A program made the translations under genes and the position numbers. The notes beneath the pieces are model-generated. The model made no database searches. It saw only the letters and a program-made list of their open reading frames with translations, and was not told where the DNA came from. Below, in pieces: positions 14,474-22,504 of a stretch of 37,947 nucleotides of DNA; the stretch's first letter is position 1, and every line of letters starts with the position of its first letter. This DNA is from Lachnospiraceae bacterium (GTDB lineage Bacteria; Bacillota_A; Clostridia; Lachnospirales; Lachnospiraceae): NCBI GenBank assembly GCA_028694115.1, contig JAQUUB010000040.1, positions 1 to 37,947 of the forward strand, read 5' to 3'.

Positions 14474-14513
14474 ATCCTACTGTCAGATGAATTTCATCCT
14501 ACAATTTTGTAGG
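14474..14513 (-). promoter_or_regulatory. Candidate response-regulator binding region ahead of the ABC genes
   Basis: On the plus strand, ATCCTAC occurs at 14474-14480 and again at 14496-14502, 22 bases apart. The second copy forms the perfect palindrome CCTACAATTTTGTAGG (14498-14513), which also covers the kinase stop codon. It lies 60-95 bases upstream of the ABC ATPase start, the position expected for activation by the adjacent OmpR-type regulator. No consensus -35/-10 pair is obvious, which would suit an activated promoter. Confidence 0.45.
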
Positions 14514-15536
14514 AATTAAAAATTCTATGCAAAAAGTAGTGCCAACACCCAGTTCACTTTCCACTTTGATGGTTCCGCTATGAGCTTCAATAATGGATTT
14601 GGCAAGGGGCAGACCTAAACCAATTCCTTGTGTGGCCTTTGAAAATTTACTGCGATAAAATCGCTTGAAAATGTGGTACAAATCCTCGGGATGAATGCCG
14701 CAGCCGTTGTCCTCGATACGAATCTGAACAATAGAAGGAAATTGTTTCCACTCAATGCAAATCCAATCGCCCTTTTTCGTGTGGTCAAGTGCATTTTTCA
14801 CGAGATTGTCCATTGCCTCCTTCAGCCAATCACGGTCACAAAGTAAGGTAACAGCAGGGTCACCGGTCAAGCGGATTCCTTTTTCTTCCTGCTCGGCTCG
14901 GAATGCAAAGTGCTTTTGAACACGCTCCATCATTTCGGATACATTTTCCGTCTGTTTCTCAAAAACAACTGTCCCGGCATCCATTTTTGTGATTTTCAAA
15001 AGGTTTTGCACTAAAGTCTCGATTCTGCCCAGTTCCTGTTCGGATAACGTTGTAAACTCCTCAATTGCCTGTGGATTTTCCGTTTCGCTTTGCAGGATTC
15101 CATTATAAATATTGAGTGCCGCTAGGGGCGTCTTTAATTGATGTGAAATATCTGCTATGGTGTCTTTCAAAAATTCCTTTGATTTCGACTCATGTTCAGC
15201 ATGGGCATTCAGGATAGAAACCAAAGAATTCACCTCATGAAACAGCCTGAATAACTCGCCTTCCTCATTGCATTCAATACGGGCATCTGTATTTCCAGAA
15301 ATGTATGCCGTGATTTCGGACACAGCGGTTTCAATGGTTCTGTTTTGCTCCTTGAAATATCCGTAGCATAGCAAGAGAATCACCAATGCCATGCACAGCG
15401 CACAGATGAATATGGATAGCGCCGCAGGAATAAAGGATAAGCGCATCAAAACCAATGCGGCTGCCACAAACACAGCAATGCACGCTAATATCTTGATAAA
15501 AAGTAGTTTGATTTTTCGATTCACCAGTATTTTCAT
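14499..15536 (-). CDS. Sensor histidine kinase, two membrane segments with a very short external loop
   Basis: Encodes 345 residues: membrane helices at about 11-31 and 38-60 with only a few residues between, a HAMP-like linker (VSEITAYISGNTDARI), HisKA with His132 in SHQLKTPLAAL, then NLVKNALDHT, EDNGCGI and GIGLGLPLAK for ATP binding. The near absence of an external sensor domain is the intramembrane-sensing design, in which BceS-like kinases take their signal from a partner ABC transporter. The ATG at 15536 (GAGGTG upstream) is preferred to a TTG four codons earlier. It starts nine bases after the response regulator stop. Confidence 0.87.
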   Translation of the reverse strand: MKILVNRKIKLLFIKILACIAVFVAAALVLMRLSFIPAALSIFICALCMALVILLLCYGYFKEQNRTIETAVSEITAYISGNTDARIECNEEGELFRLFHEVNSLVSILNAHAEHESKSKEFLKDTIADISHQLKTPLAALNIYNGILQSETENPQAIEEFTTLSEQELGRIETLVQNLLKITKMDAGTVVFEKQTENVSEMMERVQKHFAFRAEQEEKGIRLTGDPAVTLLCDRDWLKEAMDNLVKNALDHTKKGDWICIEWKQFPSIVQIRIEDNGCGIHPEDLYHIFKRFYRSKFSKATQGIGLGLPLAKSIIEAHSGTIKVESELGVGTTFCIEFLIPTKL

Positions 15537-15544
15537 GATGCACC

Positions 15545-16231
15545 TCAATCAGCCGAATTCCACTTATAACCCAGGCGGCGCACCGTGATAATTCTTTTGG
15601 GATTGCCGGGGTCGTCTTCAATTTTTGTGCGCAGTCTGCGGATATACACGGTGAGCGTGTTGCTATCCACATAGTTTTCATTGCAATCCAACAGCTTGCT
15701 TAAAATCTGTTCCGGCGAAAGAACTCTGTCCGGGTTTTCTACAAATAAGCGCAGCAGCTTATATTCGCTGGCGGTCAAGTCCGCAGTTTCACCGTTTTTT
15801 GATACCTCGCTTTTCAGCAAATCAATCTTGATTTCGCCTGACACCAACTCTGTCTCTGCCGAATGAAAATGCTCGCTTCTTCGGAGCAGGGCATTGATTC
15901 TTGACAGAAACACAGCCAGCTTAAAAGGTTTTGTAATGTAGTCGTCACCGCCAATGTCAAGCCCCATGATGATGTCGGTTTCTTCATCGGCAGCAGTCAG
16001 AAAAACAATAGGGACGTGTGATGTCTGTCGTATCTTTTTGCATAGCTCAAGCCCTGTGCCATCCGGCAGTGAAACATCTAAAATAACCAGATCATAATTA
16101 CCATCTGCCCATTTTGCATTCGTCTCGCAGATGGTGCGGGCAACATCTAAGTCATATCCCTGCTTCGTAATTGCAAAGGACAAGCCATTAATTAAGCTCA
16201 AATCATCTTCCACTAATAAAAGCTTCTTCAT
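15545..16231 (-). CDS. OmpR-family response regulator
   Basis: Encodes 228 residues. The receiver has the acidic pair VEDD at 8-10, phospho-acceptor Asp52 (LVILDVSLPDGTG), Thr in FLTAAD and Lys in YITKPF. The C-terminal winged helix reads LTASEYKLLRLFVENPDRVL, TVYIRRLRTKIEDD and ITVRRLGYKW, the OmpR/PhoB pattern. It lies between the small XRE gene, whose 3' end it overlaps by 29 bases, and the kinase. It is the natural activator of the ABC genes downstream, possibly through the CCTAC repeats near 14,490. Confidence 0.92.
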   Translation of the reverse strand: MKKLLLVEDDLSLINGLSFAITKQGYDLDVARTICETNAKWADGNYDLVILDVSLPDGTGLELCKKIRQTSHVPIVFLTAADEETDIIMGLDIGGDDYITKPFKLAVFLSRINALLRRSEHFHSAETELVSGEIKIDLLKSEVSKNGETADLTASEYKLLRLFVENPDRVLSPEQILSKLLDCNENYVDSNTLTVYIRRLRTKIEDDPGNPKRIITVRRLGYKWNSAD

Positions 16232-16451
16232 TACATTTCATCCCCTTTCTTTTCACATAGGTCAATTCTATATCGTATCCCAATGCTTCTAGTATTTGCA
16301 CAAAAGTTTTATTGACCACACCATCCTGCTTTTTTATGATGCGATTGACATAAGACTTTGTTGTCTGAATATCCTCTGCAATCTGTGCTTGAGTGGTACC
16401 ATTTTCAATACATTTGACTTTTACATCCAGCTCTATATTGTTCTTTATCAT
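16203..16451 (-). CDS. Small XRE-family helix-turn-helix protein
   Basis: Encodes 82 residues. The HTH runs across about 10-55: VKCIENGTTQAQIAEDIQTT, KSYVNRIIKK, VNKTFVQILEALGYDIEL, with the short helix-turn-helix spacing of XRE/Cro proteins. No further domain is present. The start has GGAGG 11 bases upstream and a good promoter at 16506-16534. The last 29 bases overlap the response regulator gene in another frame, so the two are translationally linked. It may set basal expression of the two-component and ABC operon; this is inferred from position only. Confidence 0.75.
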   Translation of the reverse strand: MIKNNIELDVKVKCIENGTTQAQIAEDIQTTKSYVNRIIKKQDGVVNKTFVQILEALGYDIELTYVKRKGMKCNEEAFISGR

Positions 16452-16505
16452 CCTATGCTATCCTCCGATTTCAGTTGTCAACTAATTTCACAAATGAGAT
16501 AACTA

Positions 16506-16534
16506 ATTGTATCATTTCTCTTTCCGATTTTCAA
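16506..16534 (-). promoter_or_regulatory. Promoter of the XRE / two-component operon
   Basis: Read on the minus strand, TTGAAA (16534-16529) and TACAAT (16511-16506) are separated by 17 bases, close to consensus. The leader to the XRE start at 16451 is about 50 bases and contains a TTGACA whose role is unclear. Confidence 0.65.
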
Positions 16535-16706
16535 TACCTTGTGTTTCTATACGATAGATGTACATTCTGTCAACTCAACCCTATGCGCTTCAAAGTAATC
16601 TCCAAGCTGCATAAAGCAAAAAATCGGTTTTCTGGAGGAAAAACTCCTGATGCACCCGGATCAGAGCACAGACCCTCATACAGAGTCAGATGTAAAACCC
16701 ACCCAG

Positions 16707-17672
16707 TTAGATACCTGATTTTCTGAACTCCTTAGGTGAACATTTGTATTTTTCTTTGAACTTCCGATAAAAGTAACTGCTGTTATCATATCCAATGGCA
16801 TCCATAATAGATTCCACAGAAAGTGGAGTATTAGACAGCAGATAAGCAGCCTGTTGAAGTTTTCTTTGCTGAAGAAGATCCTTAAAATTGAATCCCGTAT
16901 ATTTTTTTAATAAGCGGCTCACGTAGTAAGTGGGCTGCTTTATTTCTTTTGCGATGTCCGTAAGTGTCCCATTCTTATAATGTGTTTCAATATATTTCAG
17001 AGTGCTGAAAACCATATTCTGTTTATACTGATTTGGGTTGTTCTGGTTGATTGTATCTGCAAACATGGACAGATTCATAAATAAGAGTCCCATGGTTGTC
17101 TGATTCATTGTGTTGGTATCTGTTCTTTTATGAATCAGAGTCCAGATCATATTTTCCATCAGGTTTTGAATAGGAATGACACCGCCTGCCGGAAAATGAA
17201 GATAGCTGGACATAGAGGTATCCTGGGACAGTGTAGAAATGATAAAATCCCTCAGTACATTTTCACGCTCGATCATGGTAATAGAACGGTCAAAAAATTC
17301 TGGAAGAATAATAAAATTAACAGCAATATCAGTCTCAGATGCAGGAAGAATTTCCTGTGTCACCTTCTGGTTCAGAAAAAGAAGATCGCCTTCGTTCAGT
17401 GTAATCCGTTCGGTTTCGTTGATGATATGAGTGGTGCTTCCACTGCACATGTAGACCAGTTCCACATAGTTGTGCCTGTGCTTGGGAAAATGGATAAAAC
17501 GGGTATGAGGGCGAATCTCAATCAGACGTCCTTTATCCAGCAATTTTTGACTGTCAATGATAAAATCTTTTCTGCTTGTGTAAAGCTCTCGCTGAATGTT
17601 TTTGTTTCCCTCCAGAATGGATTGTTCTTCTTTTGTAATTTCTTTTAGGTAAGATAATAATTCCGGATGCAT
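16707..17672 (-). CDS. AraC-family transcriptional regulator with cupin sensor (rhamnose-cluster regulator)
   Basis: Encodes 321 residues. The N-terminal half is a cupin-type sugar-sensing domain (FIHFPKHRHNYVELVYMCSG, LNEGDLLFLN). The C-terminal 100 residues are the paired AraC helix-turn-helix: YIETHYKNGTLTDIAKEIKQ, YYVSRLLKKYTGFNFKDLL, SIMDAIGYDNSSYFYRKFKE and the closing KYKCSPKEFRK. It is transcribed divergently from rhaB over a 190-base region, so it is the likely regulator of rhamnose use. GGAGGAG precedes the start. A palindrome in its own promoter (17710-17723) suggests autoregulation. Confidence 0.9.
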   Translation of the reverse strand: MHPELLSYLKEITKEEQSILEGNKNIQRELYTSRKDFIIDSQKLLDKGRLIEIRPHTRFIHFPKHRHNYVELVYMCSGSTTHIINETERITLNEGDLLFLNQKVTQEILPASETDIAVNFIILPEFFDRSITMIERENVLRDFIISTLSQDTSMSSYLHFPAGGVIPIQNLMENMIWTLIHKRTDTNTMNQTTMGLLFMNLSMFADTINQNNPNQYKQNMVFSTLKYIETHYKNGTLTDIAKEIKQPTYYVSRLLKKYTGFNFKDLLQQRKLQQAAYLLSNTPLSVESIMDAIGYDNSSYFYRKFKEKYKCSPKEFRKSGI

Positions 17673-17700
17673 AGGTACTCCTCCTGATCAGTGTAATTTC

Positions 17701-17723
17701 ATTGTAGCATTATTTGCAAATAA
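17701..17723 (-). promoter_or_regulatory. Promoter and palindrome of the AraC gene
   Basis: On the minus strand an extended -10, TGCTACAAT, lies at 17709-17701. Immediately upstream, in the spacer, is the perfect 14-base palindrome TTATTTGCAAATAA (17710-17723). A protein bound there would block the polymerase, as in autorepression. The divergent rhaB promoter is less clear: TTATAA occurs at 17784 without a well-spaced -35, which suits AraC-type activation. Confidence 0.5.
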
Positions 17724-17865
17724 AGTCCTATTTTTTTAATTATTTAGACCTGAAAATTGTGTGGGAATTCTTTTACCATGTAGTTATAAGAGAAAAGAGC
17801 AAATCACACAGCAAAAAAATATCAGTTAGAAAATCTGGGAAAAAATAAAGAGAGGAGAATAGGGA

Positions 17866-19272
17866 ATGTCGAATTATTACCTTGCAATTGACATCGGTGC
17901 ATCCAGTGGCAGACATATATTGGGTTCTATGGAAGCTGGAAAGATGAAGATAGAGGAAATCTACCGCTTTGAAAATAGGATGGAGAAGCACGATGGAAAA
18001 TTGTTATGGAATACAAAAAGGTTATATGCAGAAATAGTAAACGGAATGAAAAAATGCAAAGAGCTTGGCAGGATTCCAATAAGCATGTCTATTGATACAT
18101 GGGCAGTTGATTATGTCCTCCTTGATGAACGGGATGAAATTCTAGGAGACACCTATGGATATCGTGACAGTCGAACAACCGGAATGGATACTGAGGTATA
18201 TAAAATCATTCCGGAAAAGGAATTATATCAGAAAACAGGAATCCAAAAGCAGATCTTCAACACCATTTATCAGCTAATGGCGGTAAAGAAGAAAAGTCCA
18301 AAGCTTCTAAAAAAAGCAAAAACATTTTTGATGCTGCCGGATTATTTTCAATTTCTGCTGACAGGCAACAAGGTTTCGGAGTACACCAACGGAACATCCA
18401 CCCAGCTGGTAAGTCCATCTCACAAACAGTGGGATGATTCTTTGATGGAAATGCTGGGATTTCCAAGGGAAATATTTTTGCCACTCCAGCTGCCAGGCAC
18501 AGAGGTTGGAAGTCTTACAAAAGAGATTCAGGAGCAGGTGGGATTTGACTGTAAGGTCATGCTCTGTGCAAGTCACGACACTGCGTCTGCCGTTATGGCA
18601 ATGCCAAAGGTAGAAGGAGCAGGTCTCTATATCAGCTCCGGGACATGGTCTTTGATGGGAATTGAGTCAGAAGAAGCAATTTGCAATGAAGAAAGCAGAC
18701 AGGCGAATTTTACAAATGAAGGCGGATACGCCTATCGGTTCCGCTATCTGAAAAATATTATGGGACTCTGGATGATTCAGTCGGTGCGCCATGAATTAAA
18801 TAATGTCTATTCATTTGCAAAGCTTTGTGATATGGCGGAAGATTGCAGAGGATTTCCATCTCGGGTAGATGTAAATGCAGATGACTTTCTCGCACCGGAG
18901 AATATGACAGAGGCAATCAAGGAGTACTGCAGGAGAACCGATCAGCAGGTTCCGGAAAGTATCGCAGAAATTGCAGCAGTCATTTATCAGAGTCTGTCCC
19001 GGTGCTATGGAAATACGCTTCATGAGCTGGAAAGAAATAGTGGAAAATCCTTTGATGGAATCCATATCATCGGTGGAGGAGCGAATGCATCTTATCTGAA
19101 TCAACTGACTGCGGATGTAACCGGAAAAAAAGTATATGCAGGTCCGGGAGAGGCAACAGCAATTGGAAATCTTATGGTACAGATGATTCGCAGCGGGGAA
19201 TTAAATCATCTGTCGGATGCAAGAAAATGTGTTTATGAATCCTTTGATATTAAAACCTACCAATCAAAATAA
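17866..19272 (+). CDS. rhaB: Rhamnulokinase (FGGY family)
   Basis: Encodes 468 residues. It phosphorylates L-rhamnulose at O1 with ATP (the related L-fuculose cannot be ruled out). FGGY-kinase marks: N-terminal ATPase loop YLAIDIGASSGRHILG (5-20), IDTWAVDY (76-83), likely catalytic Asp238 in ASHDTASAV, SSGTWSLMG (258-265) and the C-terminal adenosine motif IIGGGANASYLNQL with GEATAIGN. The GASSGR form and the IDTWAVDY segment are typical of RhaB rather than xylulose or glycerol kinases. AGAGGAG precedes the start at 17866. It is the first gene of the rha operon, with rhaD 22 bases downstream. Confidence 0.88.
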   Translation: MSNYYLAIDIGASSGRHILGSMEAGKMKIEEIYRFENRMEKHDGKLLWNTKRLYAEIVNGMKKCKELGRIPISMSIDTWAVDYVLLDERDEILGDTYGYRDSRTTGMDTEVYKIIPEKELYQKTGIQKQIFNTIYQLMAVKKKSPKLLKKAKTFLMLPDYFQFLLTGNKVSEYTNGTSTQLVSPSHKQWDDSLMEMLGFPREIFLPLQLPGTEVGSLTKEIQEQVGFDCKVMLCASHDTASAVMAMPKVEGAGLYISSGTWSLMGIESEEAICNEESRQANFTNEGGYAYRFRYLKNIMGLWMIQSVRHELNNVYSFAKLCDMAEDCRGFPSRVDVNADDFLAPENMTEAIKEYCRRTDQQVPESIAEIAAVIYQSLSRCYGNTLHELERNSGKSFDGIHIIGGGANASYLNQLTADVTGKKVYAGPGEATAIGNLMVQMIRSGELNHLSDARKCVYESFDIKTYQSK

Positions 19273-19294
19273 AAAGAGAAGAAAAGAGGTAAAA

Positions 19295-20131
19295 ATGAGT
19301 ATAGTAGATGTGAAATTTGTACAGGGATTTATCCGTATGTGTAATGATGGCTGGGAACAGGGATGGCATGAAAGAAATGGCGGAAACCTTTCCTATCGTA
19401 TGAAAATAGAAGAAGTCTTAGAAGTGGAGTCTTATTTGGATCGTACAGGAGAATGGAAAGAAATCGGCACATCCGTTCCAGAACTTGCCGGAGAGTATTT
19501 TATGGTGACAGGAAGTGGAAAATATTTCCGCAATGTGATTCTGGATCCTGCAGATAGTACCTGCATTATTGAATTAGACGAAAAAGGTGAAAACTACCGT
19601 ATCTGCTGGGGATTGGTTAACGCTGGAAAACCGACCAGTGAACTTCCAAGCCACTTAATGAATCATGAAGTGAAAAAAGCAGCATCTGGCGGGGCCCACA
19701 GAGTGATCTATCATGCGCATACAACGAATGTCATTGCATTGACCTTTGTGCTTCCATTAAAGGATGAAGTATTTACAAGAGAACTGTGGGAAATGGCTAC
19801 CGAGTGCCCGGTGGTATTCCCTGGGGGAATTGGTGTGGTAGGCTGGATGGTTCCAGGTGGACGGGATATCGCAGTAGCAACCAGTGAATTGATGAAAGAA
19901 TATGATGTAGCAATCTGGGCGCATCATGGAATGTTCTGCTCCGGAGAGGATTTTGACCTTACCTTCGGTCTGATGCATACGGTAGAAAAGTCGGCTGAAA
20001 TCCTAGTAAAAACGCTTTCTATGAGACCGGACAAGCTTCAAACAATCAGCCCGTTAAATTTCAGAGATTTGGCAGTGGATTTTAAAGTGACCTTGCCTGA
20101 GAAGTTCTTATATGAGAAAGAAAAAGACTGA
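19295..20131 (+). CDS. rhaD: Rhamnulose-1-phosphate aldolase (class II)
   Basis: Encodes 278 residues. It splits L-rhamnulose 1-phosphate into dihydroxyacetone phosphate and L-lactaldehyde using a zinc ion. The zinc ligands and catalytic base are readable: Glu116 in TSELPSHL, His140 and His142 in YHAHTTNV, and His211 in AHHGMF. These match the E117/H141/H143/H212 set of the E. coli enzyme almost residue for residue. The long N-terminal frame before 19295 overlaps rhaB and is rejected, because AAGAGGT lies just upstream of the ATG at 19295. Downstream genes for lactaldehyde use are not in the window. Confidence 0.92.
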   Translation: MSIVDVKFVQGFIRMCNDGWEQGWHERNGGNLSYRMKIEEVLEVESYLDRTGEWKEIGTSVPELAGEYFMVTGSGKYFRNVILDPADSTCIIELDEKGENYRICWGLVNAGKPTSELPSHLMNHEVKKAASGGAHRVIYHAHTTNVIALTFVLPLKDEVFTRELWEMATECPVVFPGGIGVVGWMVPGGRDIAVATSELMKEYDVAIWAHHGMFCSGEDFDLTFGLMHTVEKSAEILVKTLSMRPDKLQTISPLNFRDLAVDFKVTLPEKFLYEKEKD

Positions 20132-20156
20132 CGTTGGACGTTAAGGAGGAAAAAAT

Positions 20157-21575
20157 ATGTTAATTAACACAAAAGCAAAGGTTGGAGTTTTTTCCATCGC
20201 CTTAGGTGCATATCTGCCGCAGTTTCCAGAACTGGTTCCGGAATTTGAAAGTCAATACGACGCATTTAAAAAGACGCTTCCAGATACGGTGGAGATTATT
20301 GATGGCGGGATTGTAACAACGAAAGAGATGTCGCAGGAGGCCGGAGATTTATTCCGTGGGGCGGATGTGGATCTGGTAATGCTGCAGCTGCTTACTTATG
20401 CTACATCCTACAACATGCTTCCGGCAGTGAAAGACCTGGATGTTCCGGTTGTCCTTGTAAATGTGCAGAAATTAAAGGCACTCGATTATGATCATACAGA
20501 TATTGCAGCATGGCTGGGTGAGGGGTACGCCTGCGGAGCTGTTGGTGAGATGGTAGCTGACCTGGAGCGATATGGAAAAAGACATGCAGTAATCACAGGG
20601 GTTGTCGAGGGCGGTGATGCCAGTGTTCAGGCTGAAATTGAAGAATGGTGCCGTGCCGCTCAGGTAAGGAGAAGATTTCGTGAAACCAATATTGCACAGA
20701 TTGGAAGACCATATCCGGGAATGATGGATCTTTATATTGATGAATCCAATTTATACCGAAGAATGGATCTCTACACCAAGCAATTTGACTGGGAAAAAAT
20801 GTGGGTCATCGCAGAGGATATTACAGACGAAAATATGATTCGTGAGAAAGCACAGGATATTCTTGACACCTTCGATATGGAAGGCGGTGGAACGATTGAG
20901 AAAGTCTGGGACATGGCAAGATACGTCGTTGCATTTGAGCAATGGTGTAAGGAAGAACAACTGGGATTAATTGCTTCTCATTATGATGGATTTGCGAAAG
21001 GACAGGCAGGTGTTCTGGACGGAATGCTGATTCCCGCATTTTCAATGCTGATTAAACAGGGTGTTGCCTGTGCAGTCGAAGGCGATATGAAAGTTGCCAT
21101 GGCAATGAGCATCTTAAAAACGATTTCCGGAACCGGACAGCTTGCAGAAATGTATTCCATTGATTTCAACGATGATATCGCAATCATCGGACACAGCGGT
21201 TCCGGTGATGCAGCAATTTCAGATAAAAAGCCTACCATGAAGCTTGTAGAAGTATTTCATGGAAAAAATGGAGGCGGATATCTGACACAGTTCTATCCAT
21301 ATGCAGGACCGGTTACTTATCTTGCAATCACGCAGGATGGTGACGGCAGATTTAAGTTTATCGTTGCAGAAGGTATCAATGAGGAAGGAAAGATTCTTTC
21401 TTTTGGAGACACCAACATGAGAACCCGCTTCAGCTGTGGAGCCAGGGAGTTTGTGAACCGCTGGAGCGAATGTGGGCCAACACATCATTTTGCTGCCGCA
21501 ACAGGAAGACATATCAATACAATCCTTAAGGTTGCAAAGATCTATAATGTACCAATAGAGATTGTGACTCGCTGA
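20157..21575 (+). CDS. L-fucose/L-arabinose-isomerase-fold protein, probable sugar isomerase of the rha operon
   Basis: Encodes 472 residues. The N-terminal part (VGVFSIALGAYLPQFPELVP, DLVMLQLLTYATSYNMLPAV, VPVVLVNVQ) is the Rossmann-like half of the arabinose/fucose isomerase superfamily. The rest (IASHYDGFAKGQAG, GHSGSGDAAISDKKPTMKL, CGPTHHFAAATGRHINTI) supplies Glu, Asp and His residues of the kind that bind the metal. It is not the TIM-barrel RhaA, yet it directly follows rhaD with a GGAGG site, and no rhaA is present. It may therefore interconvert rhamnose and rhamnulose, or the operon may act on a related 6-deoxy sugar. Confidence 0.8.
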   Translation: MLINTKAKVGVFSIALGAYLPQFPELVPEFESQYDAFKKTLPDTVEIIDGGIVTTKEMSQEAGDLFRGADVDLVMLQLLTYATSYNMLPAVKDLDVPVVLVNVQKLKALDYDHTDIAAWLGEGYACGAVGEMVADLERYGKRHAVITGVVEGGDASVQAEIEEWCRAAQVRRRFRETNIAQIGRPYPGMMDLYIDESNLYRRMDLYTKQFDWEKMWVIAEDITDENMIREKAQDILDTFDMEGGGTIEKVWDMARYVVAFEQWCKEEQLGLIASHYDGFAKGQAGVLDGMLIPAFSMLIKQGVACAVEGDMKVAMAMSILKTISGTGQLAEMYSIDFNDDIAIIGHSGSGDAAISDKKPTMKLVEVFHGKNGGGYLTQFYPYAGPVTYLAITQDGDGRFKFIVAEGINEEGKILSFGDTNMRTRFSCGAREFVNRWSECGPTHHFAAATGRHINTILKVAKIYNVPIEIVTR

Positions 21576-21642
21576 TTTCACTCCTATTTGCAGAAAAACT
21601 GCGGCAGATAGATCTTCAATCAATAATACAAGACAATTAAGG

Positions 21643-22182
21643 ATGCATTGGTGCTGCAAAAAATCAAGGGAAACTCAAACTAAAAGTAGCTTGAAAGAAG
21701 AAAAAAGGAAGCCCATTGTACTGTTTGAAAAAAGTACCAGTGAATTCAAACAGTGCAAGAGTCACTTCATACATCATGGCAGAGTCATTTTCGACACAGA
21801 ACTTCCCCTTCAGATTCCACAGGAATATATCCTGATTCCCCTTGACATTTACAAAGAGAACATGCAAAATAAACCTATAAAGAGCAGGCAGGAGGCATGG
21901 CTATCCTTTTTGACTTTTGATGAACCAGAGAGGATTATAGAGATCATTCAGAAATATCCAGATTTCAAGGAGATGTACGATGAGATCTTTTGGATATGTC
22001 AGAATACAGAGAGGGTGATGGAGATGTTTTCAAAAGAATTGTTGGAAATGGATCGTAACACAGTGCAGTATATGATCGAAGAGCAACAAGCAGAAATCGA
22101 GCAACAAGCCAAACAACTCAACCAAAAGGATGATGAGATTGCAAAACTGAAGAAGGAGCTTGCAAAATTGAAACAAGTGTAG
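21643..22182 (+). pseudogene. Rpn-type PD-(D/E)XK nuclease / transposase-like protein, C-terminal remnant
   Basis: The frame encodes 179 residues, of which those from about residue 24 read as the C-terminal half of Rpn-family proteins: LFEKSTSEFKQCKSHFIHHG, IPQEYILIPLDIYKENMQ, EAWLSFLTFDEPERIIEII, ICQNTERVMEMFSKELLEMD and NTVQYMIEEQ. A charged coiled coil follows, with repeats of the type NQKDDEIAKLKKELAKLK. The N-terminal nuclease core, with its catalytic Asp and Glu-x-Lys, is absent, and the first 23 residues are unrelated. It is a decayed mobile-type gene lying just downstream of the rha operon. Confidence 0.65.
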
Positions 22183-22267
22183 AATGTTAGCAATTGCTCA
22201 GCAGGCAATGTCACTCGCACATCGTAAATAACTGCCAAGTTCCCATATGCTTTATATTATTCTTAAA

Positions 22268-22309
22268 GGAGCACTTCTTATAAACAGATAAAAAGTGCTC
22301 CCTCTTTTA
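22268..22309 (+). terminator. Rho-independent terminator
   Basis: GGAGCACTT (22268-22276) pairs perfectly with AAGTGCTCC (22293-22301), followed by CTCTTTTA. The loop is 16 bases. It would end transcription coming from the rha operon and the Rpn remnant. Confidence 0.7.
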
Positions 22310-22326
22310 CTACTGAATCCATGTTT

Positions 22327-22446
22327 CTATGACTTAATCCTAATAATATTTTTGTCAAAAAGATTGATTGCTTCATCGTTTACTTCTTTTCCTATTCGTC
22401 TTGCAACATACTCACTGTTACCTGTTCCTGAAAAATATAAAATCAT
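22327..22446 (-). pseudogene. EFR1-type flavodoxin/ferredoxin protein, 39-codon N-terminal stub
   Basis: On the minus strand an ATG with AAAGGAG upstream begins MILYFSGTGNSEYVARRIGK, the FMN-phosphate loop (SGTGNS) of EFR1-family flavodoxin-ferredoxin proteins. It continues with EVNDEAINLFDK, then diverges and stops at codon 40. The family is usually about 250 residues with C-terminal ferredoxin cysteines, so only the first strand and helix remain. Start codon and ribosome site are intact, so a short peptide could still be made. Confidence 0.65.
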
Positions 22447-22504
22447 AGATTATTTCTCCTTTACGATGGTGCAATATGCATTATTCTCTCATAAATCCCA
22501 GTGA

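Noticed and set aside
19217..19294. Longer start for RhaD at 19217
   Set aside because: It overlaps rhaB and has no family similarity; the ATG at 19295 has a good ribosome site and aligns with the family start.
22020..22182. Repetitive Gln/Lys/Glu-rich coding stretch considered as a separate repeat element
   Set aside because: It is the normal C-terminal coiled coil of Rpn-type proteins.
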